Source of the DNA: Argentina anserina
Lineage: Eukaryota; Streptophyta; Magnoliopsida; Rosales; Rosaceae
NCBI RefSeq assembly: GCF_933775445.1
Contig: NC_065876.1
Span: 23,002,001-23,066,000, forward strand
Reading direction: 5' to 3'
Length of the DNA: 64,000 nt
Positions 46,509 through 59,246 of the stretch are shown one piece after another; the stretch's first letter is position 1; the number at the start of each line of letters is the position of its first letter. A program made the translations under genes and the position numbers. Below the pieces are notes generated by a model. That model searched no databases, was not told the DNA's origin, and saw only the letters and a program-made list of their open reading frames with translations.

Positions 46509-48617
46509 AGTTATTATTATTATCCAAAAATGCAGAGGGCCTTGAGTTGAGATGGAGCCCTGAATAATGCAGATACAGAAGTACAGACAGAGAGAGAAGA
46601 CAAAAGGGGAAAATAAAATTTGGAGGAGAATCCTTGTCTTTGAAAGGAAGGAGATTCGAGTTGGATATAATTAAGGATAGGTGAGGAGGTGAAGTTGGAC
46701 CGAAGAGGGAGAGGGTGATACAAGTGGCGGAGCAGAGGAGGAGCACACGTCTGGCGGAGGAGGAACACGAGCTTCAACAGTAGAGGCACGCGCCAGGGTT
46801 GAGTTGCATGCGTTTCTCGTTTTGCAGGGGAGAGTAGGCCAGATTTATAGTTCGGTTACGAACGATGTTGTATAATGCCACGTCATGTACCTCTCAATTT
46901 CTTGGAGTTTTAAGGGGGAAAAAACAAATATTAATTTTATTCTTACAACCCAAACACATTTTATCAACTAAAATTCTTATGAAAATACGTTAATAATCTT
47001 ACATAGGTTAATTAAATTTAATTTTTAATATATGAAGGATATAGTCGTAAAAGTTAAATTAATAAATAATAAATAAATTTGAAAAAAATGAATAAAGAAA
47101 TCATTTTGTAAATCTAACTCTCTCTACAATGCACTCTACAGTTAATTTTTCAAAACACAATTTTTTCACACATGTTTGTATGTAGGCTAATGCTAGTTTG
47201 TATAGAAAAAAGGTTATCCAATTAAGTAATTTAAAAACCAAAAAGAAACAATATGATTACAATGTCCGTGCAACAAAAGTGAAAAACTATTGAATCCTAT
47301 ACCAAATTATTTGTTTCTAGTATATGAACGAAGAATACTGCAATATATCCAAATAATGCAGGATGTTGAGTGTTGTACGATGTGATATATTATTAAAAGC
47401 GAGTATGATATAGCATTGAGCATGTAGGCGTGGTTACAGTGCAGTGGAGCATGTATGATATTGGTTAGTTTAGTCAAAACGGTACTTTCAAACAACATTA
47501 TTCAAATTTCAAGAATATAAAAGTTTAGCATGTTTAATTTTTTTTGTGCAGCGGTGAACACGTACATATTTATATATGATGATTGACGACATTGGAGTCG
47601 GAAAAGACGCATATATAAAAGAGCAAGCATAGTATGTCATTTTGCTCGGATCTCAGTAAGTTTGATTGAAACGGTACTTTCAGCACCACAAATTAAATTT
47701 CAAATAAATTTTTTTTGCTAATATTGCTCTAACATCAATAGATTTTGTAATGCAAGCATATTCCGAAATTGGACGTGGGACGTGTGACCACATCATGATG
47801 AGTATTTGATTCAAGTGCGGAATGACGACATGATGTGATAATTGGATCAGCGTGGAAATGTGATCGGGTGAATGGGTGGTCATGTTTTTAGTCTCTACTC
47901 AAATACTGTGGGCTTAGCTGAGGTGCTGAAAAATCATGAGAACATTTGGGCAGTCATCGTTGTTGTCTTTTAAATAATGAGACCTCTTTCTCTGACCACA
48001 TCAGATACACGAGGAGAAAATGAACTGGAATGATTTCTGGAATAATCATCGATCTCATGAGTCTGATCTTAGGAGACCAAGTCCATTTTGTTCAACTCGT
48101 TAGTCTTCTTGCTCGTTTTCTATTACAAAGAAGAGTCTGAAGACTAGTGTACCTACCCACTTTTAACATGGACCTAGAAGAGTCTTTATATATATTTGGA
48201 TATTAAGCATCGTTATCTTTTTCGTGAAATAGATAACCGTTAAAAGAGACTGAAATATTAAAGATGTTAAATCTTCATGTGTAGACGTAATATTAATGCT
48301 AAAAAAAACCTACATCTGTATTTACAATTTATCATGGCTATGCGATCTAAAAATCAAGATGAATTGAAGCAACTTCGTAAACACATTCTTCAATTACAAA
48401 GGTGGAAGAAGCTACGTTAAGTCTTTATCATGAAAAAAAACATTTTTTAAAAACACACAACATATATGATCCTATGGTTGAAGTCAATCTTCCATTTGAA
48501 CATGAATTATCATATATCTTATAGAAAATTCTATAATACAGCGCTATGCAGCGTGAATAGTAACTATAAACACTAGTGAACATTAATATGAACAGTAGTG
48601 AACAATATTCGTGTATA
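46509..48617. other. Promoter of the second intact NPF gene and spacer
   Basis: The left part (to about 46900) is the 5' leader and promoter on the minus strand. The rest is AT-rich with no recognised gene. Short words like GTGAACA recur at 48560-48610 and again beyond the hAT-type element at 49275-49290, consistent with sequence that was continuous before that insertion. Confidence 0.4.
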
Positions 48618-48625
48618 GTAAAAGT

Positions 48626-49271
48626 CAATGTTATAAAAAAACGGTATAGGCGGCACTTAGGCGCTAGGAGGTTACCCACCGCCGCGCTTTTTGCCTCGGC
48701 GGCCATCTGTGGCGTTTTGTGAATTAGGCGGCCGCCTCGGCGATTCTAAGCGGTCCTACGCGGTTCTAGGCTGTCTTATTCAGTCCTAGGCGGTCTTAGG
48801 CGGTCTAATTGGCCATATTTAGTCTTAGGTGGTCAACCATAATTTGACATTAAAAAAAACCTATAAGAAGCCGCAGCTCTCACTCTTTGTCTATTTTCTG
48901 AAAACTGAATCTATCAACAAAAAAAGAGGAAAGAAATATGAATATTAAGTTTGAGTACGATACTAAATGAGTTAGGAAATAATTTGGAGAGAAATAAATT
49001 GAGATTTAGTATTATTGCATTTGTTTCATTATTTATCTTTTCTTCAAATATTTTTTATGGACTTTCTATTATGTGAATTTAGACTATTTTAAGTATTTTA
49101 AAAATTAATATTAAACATCATTATATATTTTATGCATTAAAATAGTTTAAATATATGTATAAAAATAAATAAATATTTAATAATTCAAAACCGCCTAGGC
49201 GCCGCCTAACCGTCTAGGCGCTAGGAGGTGGCTGTCCATCTGCATACTGTCTAGCGCTTTTAAGAATCTTG
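48626..49271. mobile_element. hAT-type non-autonomous element (646 bp)
   Basis: The ends CAATGTTATAAAA and (reverse complement) CAAGATTCTTAAAA are inverted. The 8-bp GTAAAAGT is duplicated at 48618-48625 and 49272-49279. Both subterminal regions are dense in GGCGG and CCTAGGCG words, as in the 140-bp element at 26512-26651, so the two probably belong to one family. No transposase is present. Confidence 0.87.
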
Positions 49272-49279
49272 GTAAAAGT

Positions 49280-50384
49280 GAACAGTAATAAAAGTCTAAA
49301 AACTAGATAGTAAAAATTTATTATTACTTTATTATGAACCTATTTTGTTTTCTTAGGAACTAGCATTCAACATGCCAATTATTTTCACCTAATCGACTTA
49401 CTTGTCTAAACGGTTAGTTTTTTGCCAGAATCACTGTTGTCCTAGAAAACAAACCACTGAGTTCTAATAAAGCAGAATAAACACAGATGAAAATTTTAAA
49501 TACTCATATGCAATGATAGAAAAATCTAAGTAAAATTAATTTTTGTTGCGACGGATTTTAGGGCACCCGATAAAGTTTATTTATTAACATAAATACACAT
49601 ATAAAACTCAGATCCTTCCTCTTAGGTAAACAATTACAGTTGTTTAGCTATTCATAATTAAAATACGAACTTACTTGAAAAATGTACTCCACACCGGATT
49701 TGTACAGCAGAATGATATTTTACACAATTACTAAGCACTTCACACTCAAACTATCTATCTCTTTTATTCTCAAAACGCTTAATAGAACAACACTCTTCTT
49801 TTCTGAAACTTATGCTACAGTCTTCTGATTTTTCTCCCTCTCCACTTCTACCTTCCCAAAGAAGTTCCTTCTCCTTATATAGAGCTCAGACTCTAGGCAT
49901 CAAACCGAACTTACTTTTGAAAATGGATGACAAAGAATCTTCTCGTTTCTTAAAGCTGGTTGTCCTTATGCGTCGGCAAACTATTTCACAAAAGCAGAAA
50001 GAGACGTTTTTATTGTTTAGATGTGTCGGCAACTTCACGTTCCTTGTTTGGATGCGTTGGCAGCTCACTTTTCCATCATGTTTATGACATTGTAATATTC
50101 TTCATCTGCACAATCATAATCTGCCAAAGAATCTTGGCCTTTATGGTCACTTTCTTGCTCTATATCTTCTTTTTCATCTAAATCTGAGTCATAGGGATAA
50201 GGATAAAGAATCAATGAATCATGTATCATTTTTCTTTATATACCTTTTTTAGCCATGCAGTTGTCTCTGGAGTTCCATCTATTTCATTTCTCATGATGAC
50301 AGAGAAGAAATCGCAGGCATCTGGTGGAGGATGATTGTAGCAGGTGACTATGATTTTTTCTCCACTAGCTAAAAGACTAGACTC
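49280..50384. other. Boundary zone on the 3' side of the endogenous pararetrovirus
   Basis: No intact frame. The segment from about 49800 on is likely the decayed 3' non-coding region or the tail of the last viral frame on the minus strand. I cannot place the exact edge and found no flanking duplication. Confidence 0.35.
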
Positions 50385-51297
50385 CTAATCCCTTGGAACC
50401 ATATTTTTTATGCACATTATGGCCATGGCTTTCATCCACGGAATGCTATTGTTGGGATTACCAATTTTCCCTGATCCTTTTGAACTCTTGATCGGACCCT
50501 GAATAATTCTCACATAGTGATATGGAGAAATGTAACCTCTGCGTCCATCCACCACTTCCCATTCCGGAGGGGTAGAAATGAATTTCAGTCTCAAGATGCA
50601 TCCATCTGGACGAATGTTCCTTACTGCCTGAGTTATGATTTCTGAAAAACCTTATAGGTCCTCGTTTGACTTAGTCCAAAGATTGTGCATAAATCCATTC
50701 TCAATGAGCCATAGTTTTTGCATTTTAGGGTGTTTGGCTTGAACATTTACAAGATATCTCTCATAATATGAGCCAGAAACTATTGCCAAGGTTGAAAGAA
50801 ACATTTTACAGTCTCCAATTTTATAATCAAATTCCCACCAGGCTGATTTCTTTAGGGCTGAATAGGAACTCTCGCACTTTCAGGACCTTCCACATACTTG
50901 ATCATTGCACATCCTTCCTTCGAATTTTCTTTTTCCTTTTCTTTTTTCTTTTGCATGGACTCATACAATTCCTCTATCAAGGCATTGAGACTTTTCAACA
51001 GATGTTCTTCGTCTTCCTCATAAAAAGCCTGTAGAACATTATCCGTAACAATCTTATGCTGGAAAAGCCTTTCTCCTTTTTTAATACTGGTTCTTTGAAT
51101 ATCTTCAAAGGATAGCCATGAACATTTCTCTTACTAGTGCCTTCAACCATTTTTCCCCTAAAATGGGCTATTATGCTTTTTGGAAAAGCAGCAGCCTTCA
51201 ACGGACTTGATAAGCCTTTACCGCATGTCGTTTGAGACGGGCTAGCCGGTCTTTTACCCTGAGACCGATCACTTAAGGTTGTATCATTTGGGCACAT
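50385..51297 (-). pseudogene. Frame downstream of the viral RNase H (function not assigned)
   Basis: Two open stretches on the minus strand (51297-50995 and 50594-50385) and broken frames between them follow the RNase H. The position is that of the transactivator/viroplasmin gene of some plant pararetroviruses, but I do not see a motif that proves it. Stops and shifts are frequent. Coding-like acidic and lysine-rich stretches lie near 50930-51010. Confidence 0.4.
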
Positions 51298-51549
51298 TAA
51301 ATATTTTTTCCGAGTTTTTCTTCTTCATCAGATCATCCAGTATTTTTCTCGGACTCTTGATCCCAACCCCCTGGTCGAATCATATCTTCAGTTTTGGCCG
51401 GAGCCGATGCAGCTGCTGCATAAGACACAATGAATTGGTAACCTGGTCCATCATGTAGAGGTCTAACAGTCTTGTCTCCTTTTTTGTATTTGTTCCAAAG
51501 ACTAGGTGGTTCCGATTTCCTGATCCTAGGATTTTACCTTTCATCTTCA

Positions 51550-51713
51550 TCTTCATCTTCTCTTCTGAATGTTGTCATTTCTCTAGTGAGAGTGTTTGGC
51601 AAGAAGTTCTTGTTACCTGCAATCATTTCCACATCATATTCATATTGTGATAAAAAAAATTTGCGACCTTAATAATCTTCATATATCTGATGCATCAGTT
51701 AATTTGTAGTTTT
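51550..51713 (-). pseudogene. Pararetroviral RNase H, C-terminal part
   Basis: Read on the minus strand from 51713 downward, this continues the RNase H that breaks off at 58242. It includes the family's conserved aromatic-rich end and then an acidic tail. It has shifted frames. The copia target duplication GTTTT (51709-51713 and 58242-58246) marks the split point. Confidence 0.65.
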
Positions 51714-51896
51714 TGTTCCGGGAGAATTATTATTCTACCATTGTGTGTGTCTTAGCCTAATAGGTTTCCTGTTAGGAGATAGATTAGCATCTCCATAATA
51801 GATTAGGACTCCGAATCTTACGGGATTGTGGTTTTGTAATGCTTATATATAGGCCCCATATCATTCAATAATACACAATTATTTCATCTTGAAACA
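51714..51896 (+). repeat. 5' LTR of the second copia element
   Basis: It starts TGTTCCGGGAGAA, has a TATATATAGG box near 51844 and ends GAAACA. It is of the same family as the LTRs at 15499, 26442 and 26922. Confidence 0.92.
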
Positions 51897-51897
51897 C

Positions 51898-51910
51898 GTT
51901 ATCAGCACGT
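51898..51910 (+). promoter_or_regulatory. Primer-binding-like site of the second copia element
   Basis: GTTATCAGCACGT follows the LTR end by one base. The core TATCAGCACG is common after the left LTR of a large group of plant copia elements. Confidence 0.7.
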
Positions 51911-52009
51911 TGCTCTAAAACCCTGAATTTTTAGAGCCCTAGAAATTTTTTCTCTTCTCCGCCGCCGACCACCGTCGTCTCCGGCCTCCGGCATCTTCCC
52001 GTCGGCGTT

Positions 52010-52330
52010 CCTCGTCGGCGCAGCCCCTGCGACCCCCCCTGCTGCCCTGCATCACCCCTGCACGCGGCCCCTGCAGGCCCTGCTCGCTGCCCCTGCAGGC
52101 ACGCACGCAGCCTCGCACGCAGCCCTACACGCTGACCCTGCATCACCCCTGCACGCTGCCCCTGCATCACCCCTGCACGCACCCCTGCAGCCCCCGCATC
52201 GCAGTCGCATGCAGCCCCGCACGCAGATTCTGCCCTGCAGCCCCTGCACGCAGCCTCCGCAGCCCCACAGGGTCTCTTCTGCATTCGCTCCGCAAAAACA
52301 TCTTTTTGCCCCGCAAGACCCCGCATCAGA
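52010..52330 (+). repeat. GC-rich irregular repeat in the leader of the second copia element
   Basis: Words such as CCCCTGCA and CGCACGCAG recur at short, uneven spacing (for example CCTGCATCACCCCTGCACGC at 52136-52156 and again shifted). The composition differs sharply from the surrounding DNA. Open frames on the minus strand (cysteine- and alanine-rich) are by-products of the repeat. Confidence 0.75.
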
Positions 52331-52589
52331 GGATTTAAAATTGCTCCTCCCGCATATATAAGCAAGAAACGCGAACTGCACAAGCAAACTCTTCGCTCAA
52401 GAGAAGCTACTCCCGTCTTTTCTACCCTTTTGGGCCTATGGCTTGCCGAGCACAATAGCCCTTTGGGCTTCATACTATATTTTCTTTTCCTTTTCCTTTT
52501 TCCTATTTCATTATTTAAATGTTAATTGGCACGTTTTTATTTCTAACGATATTTCACGTGCTCGTATAGGGAAAATCATTGCTCGTCGT

Positions 52590-53690
52590 ACTATGGTGAT
52601 GACATTCATGCCGCGATGGACGATACTTTTGCCATCTACATAAGATTTCGATCGTATCCTCCTAAGATTTTTATGTCATCGGACGAAGATCGAAAAAGGA
52701 ATTCAACAAGCAACTTCATGCATGACGATCGATTTGCAGAGCAATTTACTTATATGCGGTCTATTTGGCAGACCAACAAGTATGTTTTTCTTAAAGTTGC
52801 TGCTTTTGAAGATATATATATAAATTATCGGGCGCTATTAGCCTTTTTCATGTATTCTTTTCCGGCCTTTCTTATAACGCCGATGAGACCAAAGAGGGAT
52901 ATGATTCCCCTCTTGGTCGACGTTTTTCGTGTGACGGTCCTGGGGGAGTCACATTATTATTTAAAAAGGAAGATATCGATTTCGTGTGGTCGCCTGAGTG
53001 CACCGCTGTTTTGGGTGCGATCATGAGAATCGCCGATATGCATCGATTATTTTGTGACCATATATATCACAACCTTCGAATTCCGCTTACATACTTGAAT
53101 AGTTTCGATTATTTGAAACATATACAACCCTCGTTTCTTATGGATGCGTCGCCATCGCGACTGTTATTTGAATGTTTGAGTTTTCTTAAACTCATGTCTA
53201 TAAACGATAATGTCAAGGTCTACGTAGTCATTTATTTGAGTTGATTCATTACTCTGATGCAGCACTATTTGCTGACAAAAAGATCCCAAAAATAACGAAT
53301 TCTATGGGACACACTTAAAAGTGATTTAATGAACGTCTATGACGTTGTATTATCAGAGTTGACCTTGATGCATACTCCACATCAAAGAAACGCATGCCAT
53401 TTTTGGCACTTGTATCTATTTCTTGAGGGAATTTTGGAGATGGAAACGTAGCATTCTTCCATTCTCAAGTAAGCACATTTTTGAGCCTCAGGCTAAGGCT
53501 TTTGTTGCTACGGACTTTTGATTAGTCAATCTATTTTGACTACGTCTTCTGCTTACTATTTTTCAAGTATGACGTTGACATTGCCATGATTATTGTCGAC
53601 TTTAGCTTAAGTCGTCTATTGGAATTGGAAGCTTGTTTGTGTTGTATTAAATATTGGCATATTCTATAAAATTTCTCGTATTTCTTGTTT
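52590..53690 (+). other. Unassigned interior segment of the second copia element
   Basis: Open frames at 52616-53026 and 52984-53244 read like decayed coding sequence but I recognise no gag or other domain. The first copy is truncated before this segment, so it cannot be compared inside the window. Confidence 0.35.
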
Positions 53691-55139
53691 ACAAGATTGA
53701 CTCGTGAGAATTTTATTTGCCTTCGCTTAGCATGCATGGTCAACGTTGCAACTAACGTGGTTTTTAAATTGGTCACTTTTGGGTTACATGGGACCCCAAT
53801 AGCACTACATTGTGATTTTGGACCTTCAAATTTGGAAAACGGACCTCGGAATGTCAAAATTGACGTCGTTTTTTCCGGTTACTGTTCCGGCGTTTTACCG
53901 GCATATTCGCCGCCTTCCTGCCATATTCCGGCGTTTTCGGCACCGCCACCCGGTTCCTATCGGCGTCCCCTGTCGGACCTGAAGTTCCGGCCTCCATACC
54001 GGCCAGTTCCGGCAATCAGTGCCGCCGGTTTCTGGCGAGTTTTTCCGACGATTTTTTTGTCGTTTCTCGTCATTTTTTCCAGCATATTTCAGCAGTCCTT
54101 GCTGCCACATTTTCCTAGTCCAAATTTCACCCGGTTTTGAGTTATTTTGACATGGTTTTTCGGTTAATTTTCCGGTTTTCTCCAAGTCATTTCATAGGTC
54201 AAACGATTTTATTATTATTGGTGACCACCCGAACCAATTGGATGGTCTTTACCACCCAAATTTTTACCACCCAAATTGTTTGGTATTCAACTGCTCCAAT
54301 ACCATGTTTTTCCAACTCTCAAGTTGAAGAATGTAGTTCTATTGCCATGTGATACATTCGATGGGATTGCCATTTGTTTCAATCCCCTCTCTTACAATAT
54401 CCTACGGCGTATTGTGTAGAGAAGTTCACCGCGTCGTTGACTCTCTTAATCTTCATTTTGAGAATGTCCGCCATGAAATCGAGTGTCTTGCTAATTGCGT
54501 AACCACCCACACTGTCCTACGGCGTAGGTAGTTGTTTTACGGATCTCGTGCGGAGATTGTGTTGTATATCTTCGTGCCTTGCTAAGTTTTAAAGGCCATT
54601 CATGCCAATGATGGATTTTCATCTTGATATTTGTGTTAAGAATGAAGAGGAATAAATCTGTCTGATTTCATTGACAATATCTTTTTCAAGTTTCGACAGT
54701 AGCTTTGTTAGCTTGCAGACATAGTTTTGCTTGCCTGCAACAGTAGTTTATGTAACTCAAGATTCTTTGAATCATGGGTTCGGTTTTACTGTCTTCTCGG
54801 TTTTGACATGATCATTTTTTGTCATTTTTAACAAGATATGATGATTCGAGTTCTTTGAAATTCACATTATCATCTATTTTTCATGTTCACGAAGCGATTG
54901 GAGGACCACCTCACCCATGCTCCACAAGGTGAGGCCGAGCCTGCCTATTTCGGCGGCTCCATGGCATTAAGGCCGTCGGTGGCGGCATCCCCTCCTTCAT
55001 AGGAGCTTGTGATGCCTCCCGTGTCTTCTAATGCCTCCATGACAATCTCTGATGCCAATCGCTCATTTTGCAAAGCTTGTTCTTTTGCTAGATTTCAAGG
55101 AAGTCCTTATTTGCTAAGGCTCCAACCGAGAACATTCCA

Positions 55140-56215
55140 TTCTTACAAAGTATTTAAGGTGACATTAGTGGACCCTATCCAACCGAATGCGGACATTTTT
55201 CGGTATTTTTATGGTATGGGTTAAGAGCATCGACGCGTTGGTCCCACGTCGCTTTGCTTTCCACAAGAAACGCTGCATTCACTAAAGTTTTTAGCTATGA
55301 TCATCATACTAAGGGCTCACCACCCTTCCCATCCTCTCAAATCTATTTGATTGGATACCGTTGGAGAGTTCACCTCCACGACTTTGATGATTTCGTTTTG
55401 CATATCTACTGGGATCGTCGTTGAACATATTATTCCTCATGTTCATTCACTGCACGATCTAGCAGAGCTCGGACATGGTTATGGTTACTAACCTGCCGAT
55501 TTTTGCATGGAGATATGTAATGATGTTGCATGCAGCGACACTTATTCGTTTTAGACCCACAACTTGCCAAGCGTTTAGTGCGTACCAGATGGTTACTGGA
55601 TACGATCCCAACGTTCTTTTCCTTAAACGCCTATTTGGTTAAAGTTGTTTATGTGCCTCTATTGTAGTTATCTCAATGGGTCTACTTGAAACGATTAAGT
55701 ATTCTGGTTGGTTATGATTTATGAATCACCAACACTTGTCCGCTATTTCCAATCTACAACCATTGATCTCTATCCTGCGATATTAGCAGACGGTCACTTT
55801 GATGAGACATACTTCCCGTCGTTAGGAGGAGATATAGAATGCTCCCATTCCGGTTTTAACGCCAGGAATTGACGTGGTGTGGCATTATGTCTCATTAAGA
55901 TCCCGCACTACTCAAAGTGAGCAAATGTGCAATGCATTATCGATCTCCAGAAAGTCAAAGATTCGATGCTCAATGACTTTACCGATATTGCGAAAGTGAC
56001 GAGATCGCACATAAATGCTGTGATGTGCCGGTAAGGTTGGAACTCTCAGAATATGAGAGAATTTCATATGACCTGGTGCTAGCACTGTTGGCACCATCCC
56101 TGACAGTGGGAAGGAAGCCGGCGATGGCACCATCGTACGCTGTGGTGTTGTCGGCGCCCGTGGCATTGCACCACAAAACAAGGGCGGCAAACGCAAAGAT
56201 GGACTAGTAAGGGTC
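55140..56215 (+). pseudogene. Copia integrase remnant of the second element
   Basis: Broken frames show copia integrase and linker sequence: FRYF with a following mutated YMV-type strand near 55195, SHVALLSTRNAAF near 55245, MMLHAATLIRFRP near 55520, YESPTL near 55725, ADGHFDETYFPSLGGD near 55790 and DFTDIAKVT near 55975. Several shifts separate them. The same order and many of the same breaks are seen at 12490-13680. Confidence 0.7.
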
Positions 56216-58057
56216 ATAGCTTCGGTCTTGGCTCCTGCCTAGATGAGGGGGAGACCATTATTCTCTAGAATCAAAACTAGAAAGAAGCGAAGTACGTAGG
56301 CACAAGTATTTCGCCCATCATCAAGAGATATTCTCTAAACATGTGTATCAACTAAGCGACGCTACAGACTCTTTTTGTTGATGTTAGAGAAAAATAGAAA
56401 TCTCACGAATTGATCGTACAACGCGCACGTGTGTTTAATGTATTGATCTCCCATGATTGATGATGTATTCACTTATGCTCTTATTCCGTTGTAAAGCATC
56501 AACGATGAGCAACTTGACCGAAGTGGAAAGAATCAATACAGGCTGAACTAGACTTGTTATGTTGGTCGTTGTTCGTAAGTGTAATGAGAAAGATGAAGTC
56601 ATGCAATATATGCAGGACTTATGGCGCAAAGATTGTCTCATTATCCTAGTATTAAGTACGATGAGTTATATTCTCTCGTTATGGACATAATTGCTTTCCG
56701 CTACTTGATCAGTAGTAGTGTCCATGAAAACTGATTTGCAGCATATGATAGTGGTCATAGAATATCTGTAAAGGGATCTTGATGCAGATATGATAGTGCC
56801 CGAGGGACTTTAAATGCCTCCAGACCACGGAGAGCTTATGTAATCAAATTGCGACGTTCGAGAGAACGTAGTACAATCGGTTGCAAGAACTCATACCCAT
56901 ATGTGTTCATATGAAGCTAATTCTTGATTCTCTATTCCGTCTAAGTATAGATGATGAAGAGATTCAATGAGCTATACATACATACATGCTAGTGTTGTTG
57001 GGACACTATTGATTTCATTATGACGTGATTAACTATGCGCCTATGCATTGTCATTGGACTTGCATTGCTTCTTTGACATGGGTTTAGTTCTACACTTAGT
57101 GAACCAACACAAATCCTATCCACACCAACGCCGCCAGCAGCTCCAGCAACATCAACGTACGCCTTGGTGTAGCAGTCAACACTGGTAGCGTAGCGGATGC
57201 GTCCGGTACCATCTTGGACCAAAATCAGTCCTTCATTGGTCAATTCCCCCATTCTTTTCGCGAAAAACACATTAAATGTGACAAATCAGAATCTGTCCAG
57301 TTTCGTAGGTCAACTTCAACGAGACCTACAGGACAGCTCGCTCGATGAAATATGGTGAAATTGGTACCGTTAGAAAGGTCTATGTGTCTACTTTCTAGGG
57401 ACATTAACCTTTCGTTCATAGCTATCATATTGTGTGAGTTATGGCCGTTTTAGCAAAGTAGGACAGTCCTGTCCGGAAATTTGCAAGTCAATCAACTTCG
57501 ACAGAGCATTGCGAACTGCTCCGATCGGATGAGGTTGTGAACCTTTTGTCACTGGAAAGCCACGGGTGCTACTTTTCGGAACATTTTATGGTTCGCTGAT
57601 ACCTATTTTGACGAAGAAGTTATGGCCATTTAAGTGAGTAAAAGTCATTCTATCCGAGAATCTGATTTTCATTACAAACTCTTGTTTTGAGTTGTTATGC
57701 AATCTTGTTCCTAAGATCTAAGTTTGGCTAAGTATAGCATGTATAATCTAAGGATGTGTGGCTAGATTAATGGTTAATCATTAGCCCAAGACTACGCTTG
57801 AGAAACATGTAATGAACGTTGTATACGTTGTTCTTTGTACTCCATGATTATGACACTGATCAGGGAGAGTTGTTTCGTAGACTTCAGGGGGAGTCTACCT
57901 CACAAGATGCTATCAAATGTAGACGGTGCGTTGTACTCTTTTTCCCTTCGATCAAGCTTTTGTTTTTACCCAAGAGGTTTTTATTTTGCTTGACAAGGTT
58001 TTTACCGAGGCAACGATGTGTGCACCATGCAACCTATGCATGCGACACAAAGGGGAG

Positions 58058-58241
58058 TGTTCCGGGAGAATTACTATTCTACCCTTACGTGTGTCTTAGC
58101 CTAATAGGTTTCCTGTTAGGAGATAGATTAGCATCTCCGTAATAGATTAGGACTCCGAATCCTACGGGATTGTGGTTTTGTAATGCTTATATATAGGCCC
58201 TCATATCATTCAATAATACACAATTATTTCATCCTGAAACA
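58058..58241 (+). repeat. 3' LTR of the second copia element
   Basis: It matches the left LTR with about eight differences, including ATTATT against ATTACT near the start and one C/T indel near 58200. It ends GAAACA, followed by the duplicated GTTTT. Confidence 0.92.
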
Positions 58242-58600
58242 GTTTTTAAATTTTTTAACTCTTTTATTGTCAGTTCTAACTACAAATTTGTTTCCTAGGA
58301 ATGCTTTAGCGCATTTGATGCTTTTGATCAGAGCCAACACCTATTTATCCCTAGTGGAATAGTTTAATTCTTCCGCATTAAAATTTCCTGATATGAATTT
58401 GCAAATATTTTCTTGATTGGTATCCGGGGTCATGGCCATAATCACTCTTGCCCAGTAATAATCATTTGCATTTGTCTGCAAAATAATTAAGTCTCCTTCT
58501 TCTGGCAGTTGTAATGGGGGTAGACTTTGGATTAACTTCTTGATCTTTTTGACAGTATTACTGTCATCTTCCGTGAAACACTATTTTTTCTTGGAACTGA
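58242..58600 (-). pseudogene. Pararetroviral RNase H, N-terminal part
   Basis: The minus strand carries the early RNase H strands and the central acidic helix in frame-broken form, with one stop near 58360. Where the family's first catalytic aspartate is expected the residue appears changed. The domain is cut at 58242 by the copia insertion. Confidence 0.7.
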
Positions 58601-58679
58601 TTTTTTGTGAGAGTAAAGCAGTCAGACCACTTACTTGAGGTATAAAGTCTCTAGCAAAGTTGACAACTTCTAAAAATCT

Positions 58680-59246
58680 TTACAATGATTTTGCATCAGA
58701 GATTTGATCTGGGAATTGGCTGATATTTTTAACAATGTGTTCTTGGAGACTAATCTCTCCATCTTTAACATGAATACCCAAAAATTCGATCTCTCCTTTG
58801 ACCAAATGTATCTTCTTTTGTCCCAAAATGATTCTTTTCTGAACAATAAGCTTACAGACCTGCTCCAGGTGCTGCAGATGTTCATTCATAGTTCTTGAGA
58901 AGACTAAGATATCATATATATAAACTATGCAGAAGTCTGAATAAGGATTAAAAATGTTGTCCATAATCCTTTGGAAAATAGAGGGAGCTTGCTTGAAACC
59001 AAATGACGTAACTAGCCATTCGTAATGCCCTTGCGGTATTCCAAAAGCCGTCCGGGCTATCGAATCTGGATGCATTTTTACTTGCCAAAATCTTGATTTA
59101 GCATCAAACTTGGAGAAATTTTTTGCTCTTTCAAGACGATTTATAAAGATCCTCACTTGAGCTATCTGATAATCATCTTTTACGGTTTTTTGTAACATCT
59201 TTGTAATCAATGACCATTCTAGATTTTCCTCTAACTTGTTCTGCAT
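58680..59246 (-). pseudogene. Pararetroviral reverse transcriptase remnant
   Basis: An open stretch of 188 codons on the minus strand covers the reverse transcriptase fingers and palm: a FDAKSRFWQVKMHPDS segment, then FGIPQGHYEWLV, then FGFKQAPSIFQR. The active-site pair that should be two aspartates reads tyrosine-aspartate, so it is dead at the catalytic centre as well as truncated. The wording is closer to plant pararetroviruses than to gypsy elements. Its frame is closed at 58680, just before the RNase H part. Confidence 0.85.

Larger units (their letters stand above)
51714..58241 (+). mobile_element. Copia-type LTR retrotransposon inserted in the pararetrovirus
   Basis: LTRs of 183 and 184 bp (51714-51896, 58058-58241) start TGTTCC and end CA, and the 5-bp GTTTT is duplicated outside (51709-51713, 58242-58246). 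The PBS-like GTTATCAGCACG follows the left LTR, and AAAGGGGAG precedes the right one. By eye the LTRs differ at about eight positions (roughly 4 percent), so the insertion is clearly older than that at 2405-8010. The interior has only broken copia coding sequence and long non-coding parts, so it was probably moved by proteins from other copies. From about 53690 onward it parallels the element at 11385-15715. Confidence 0.92.

Noticed and set aside
51931..52473. Cysteine- and alanine-rich open frame on the minus strand
   Set aside because: It is produced by the CCCCTGCA-type repeat of the copia leader and has no constraint visible.
58680..59246. Reverse transcriptase block as a gypsy LTR element
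   Set aside because: No LTRs or integrase accompany it, the tRNA-Met-like site lies at the far 5' end without an LTR, and the protease and RNase H wording fits plant pararetroviruses better.
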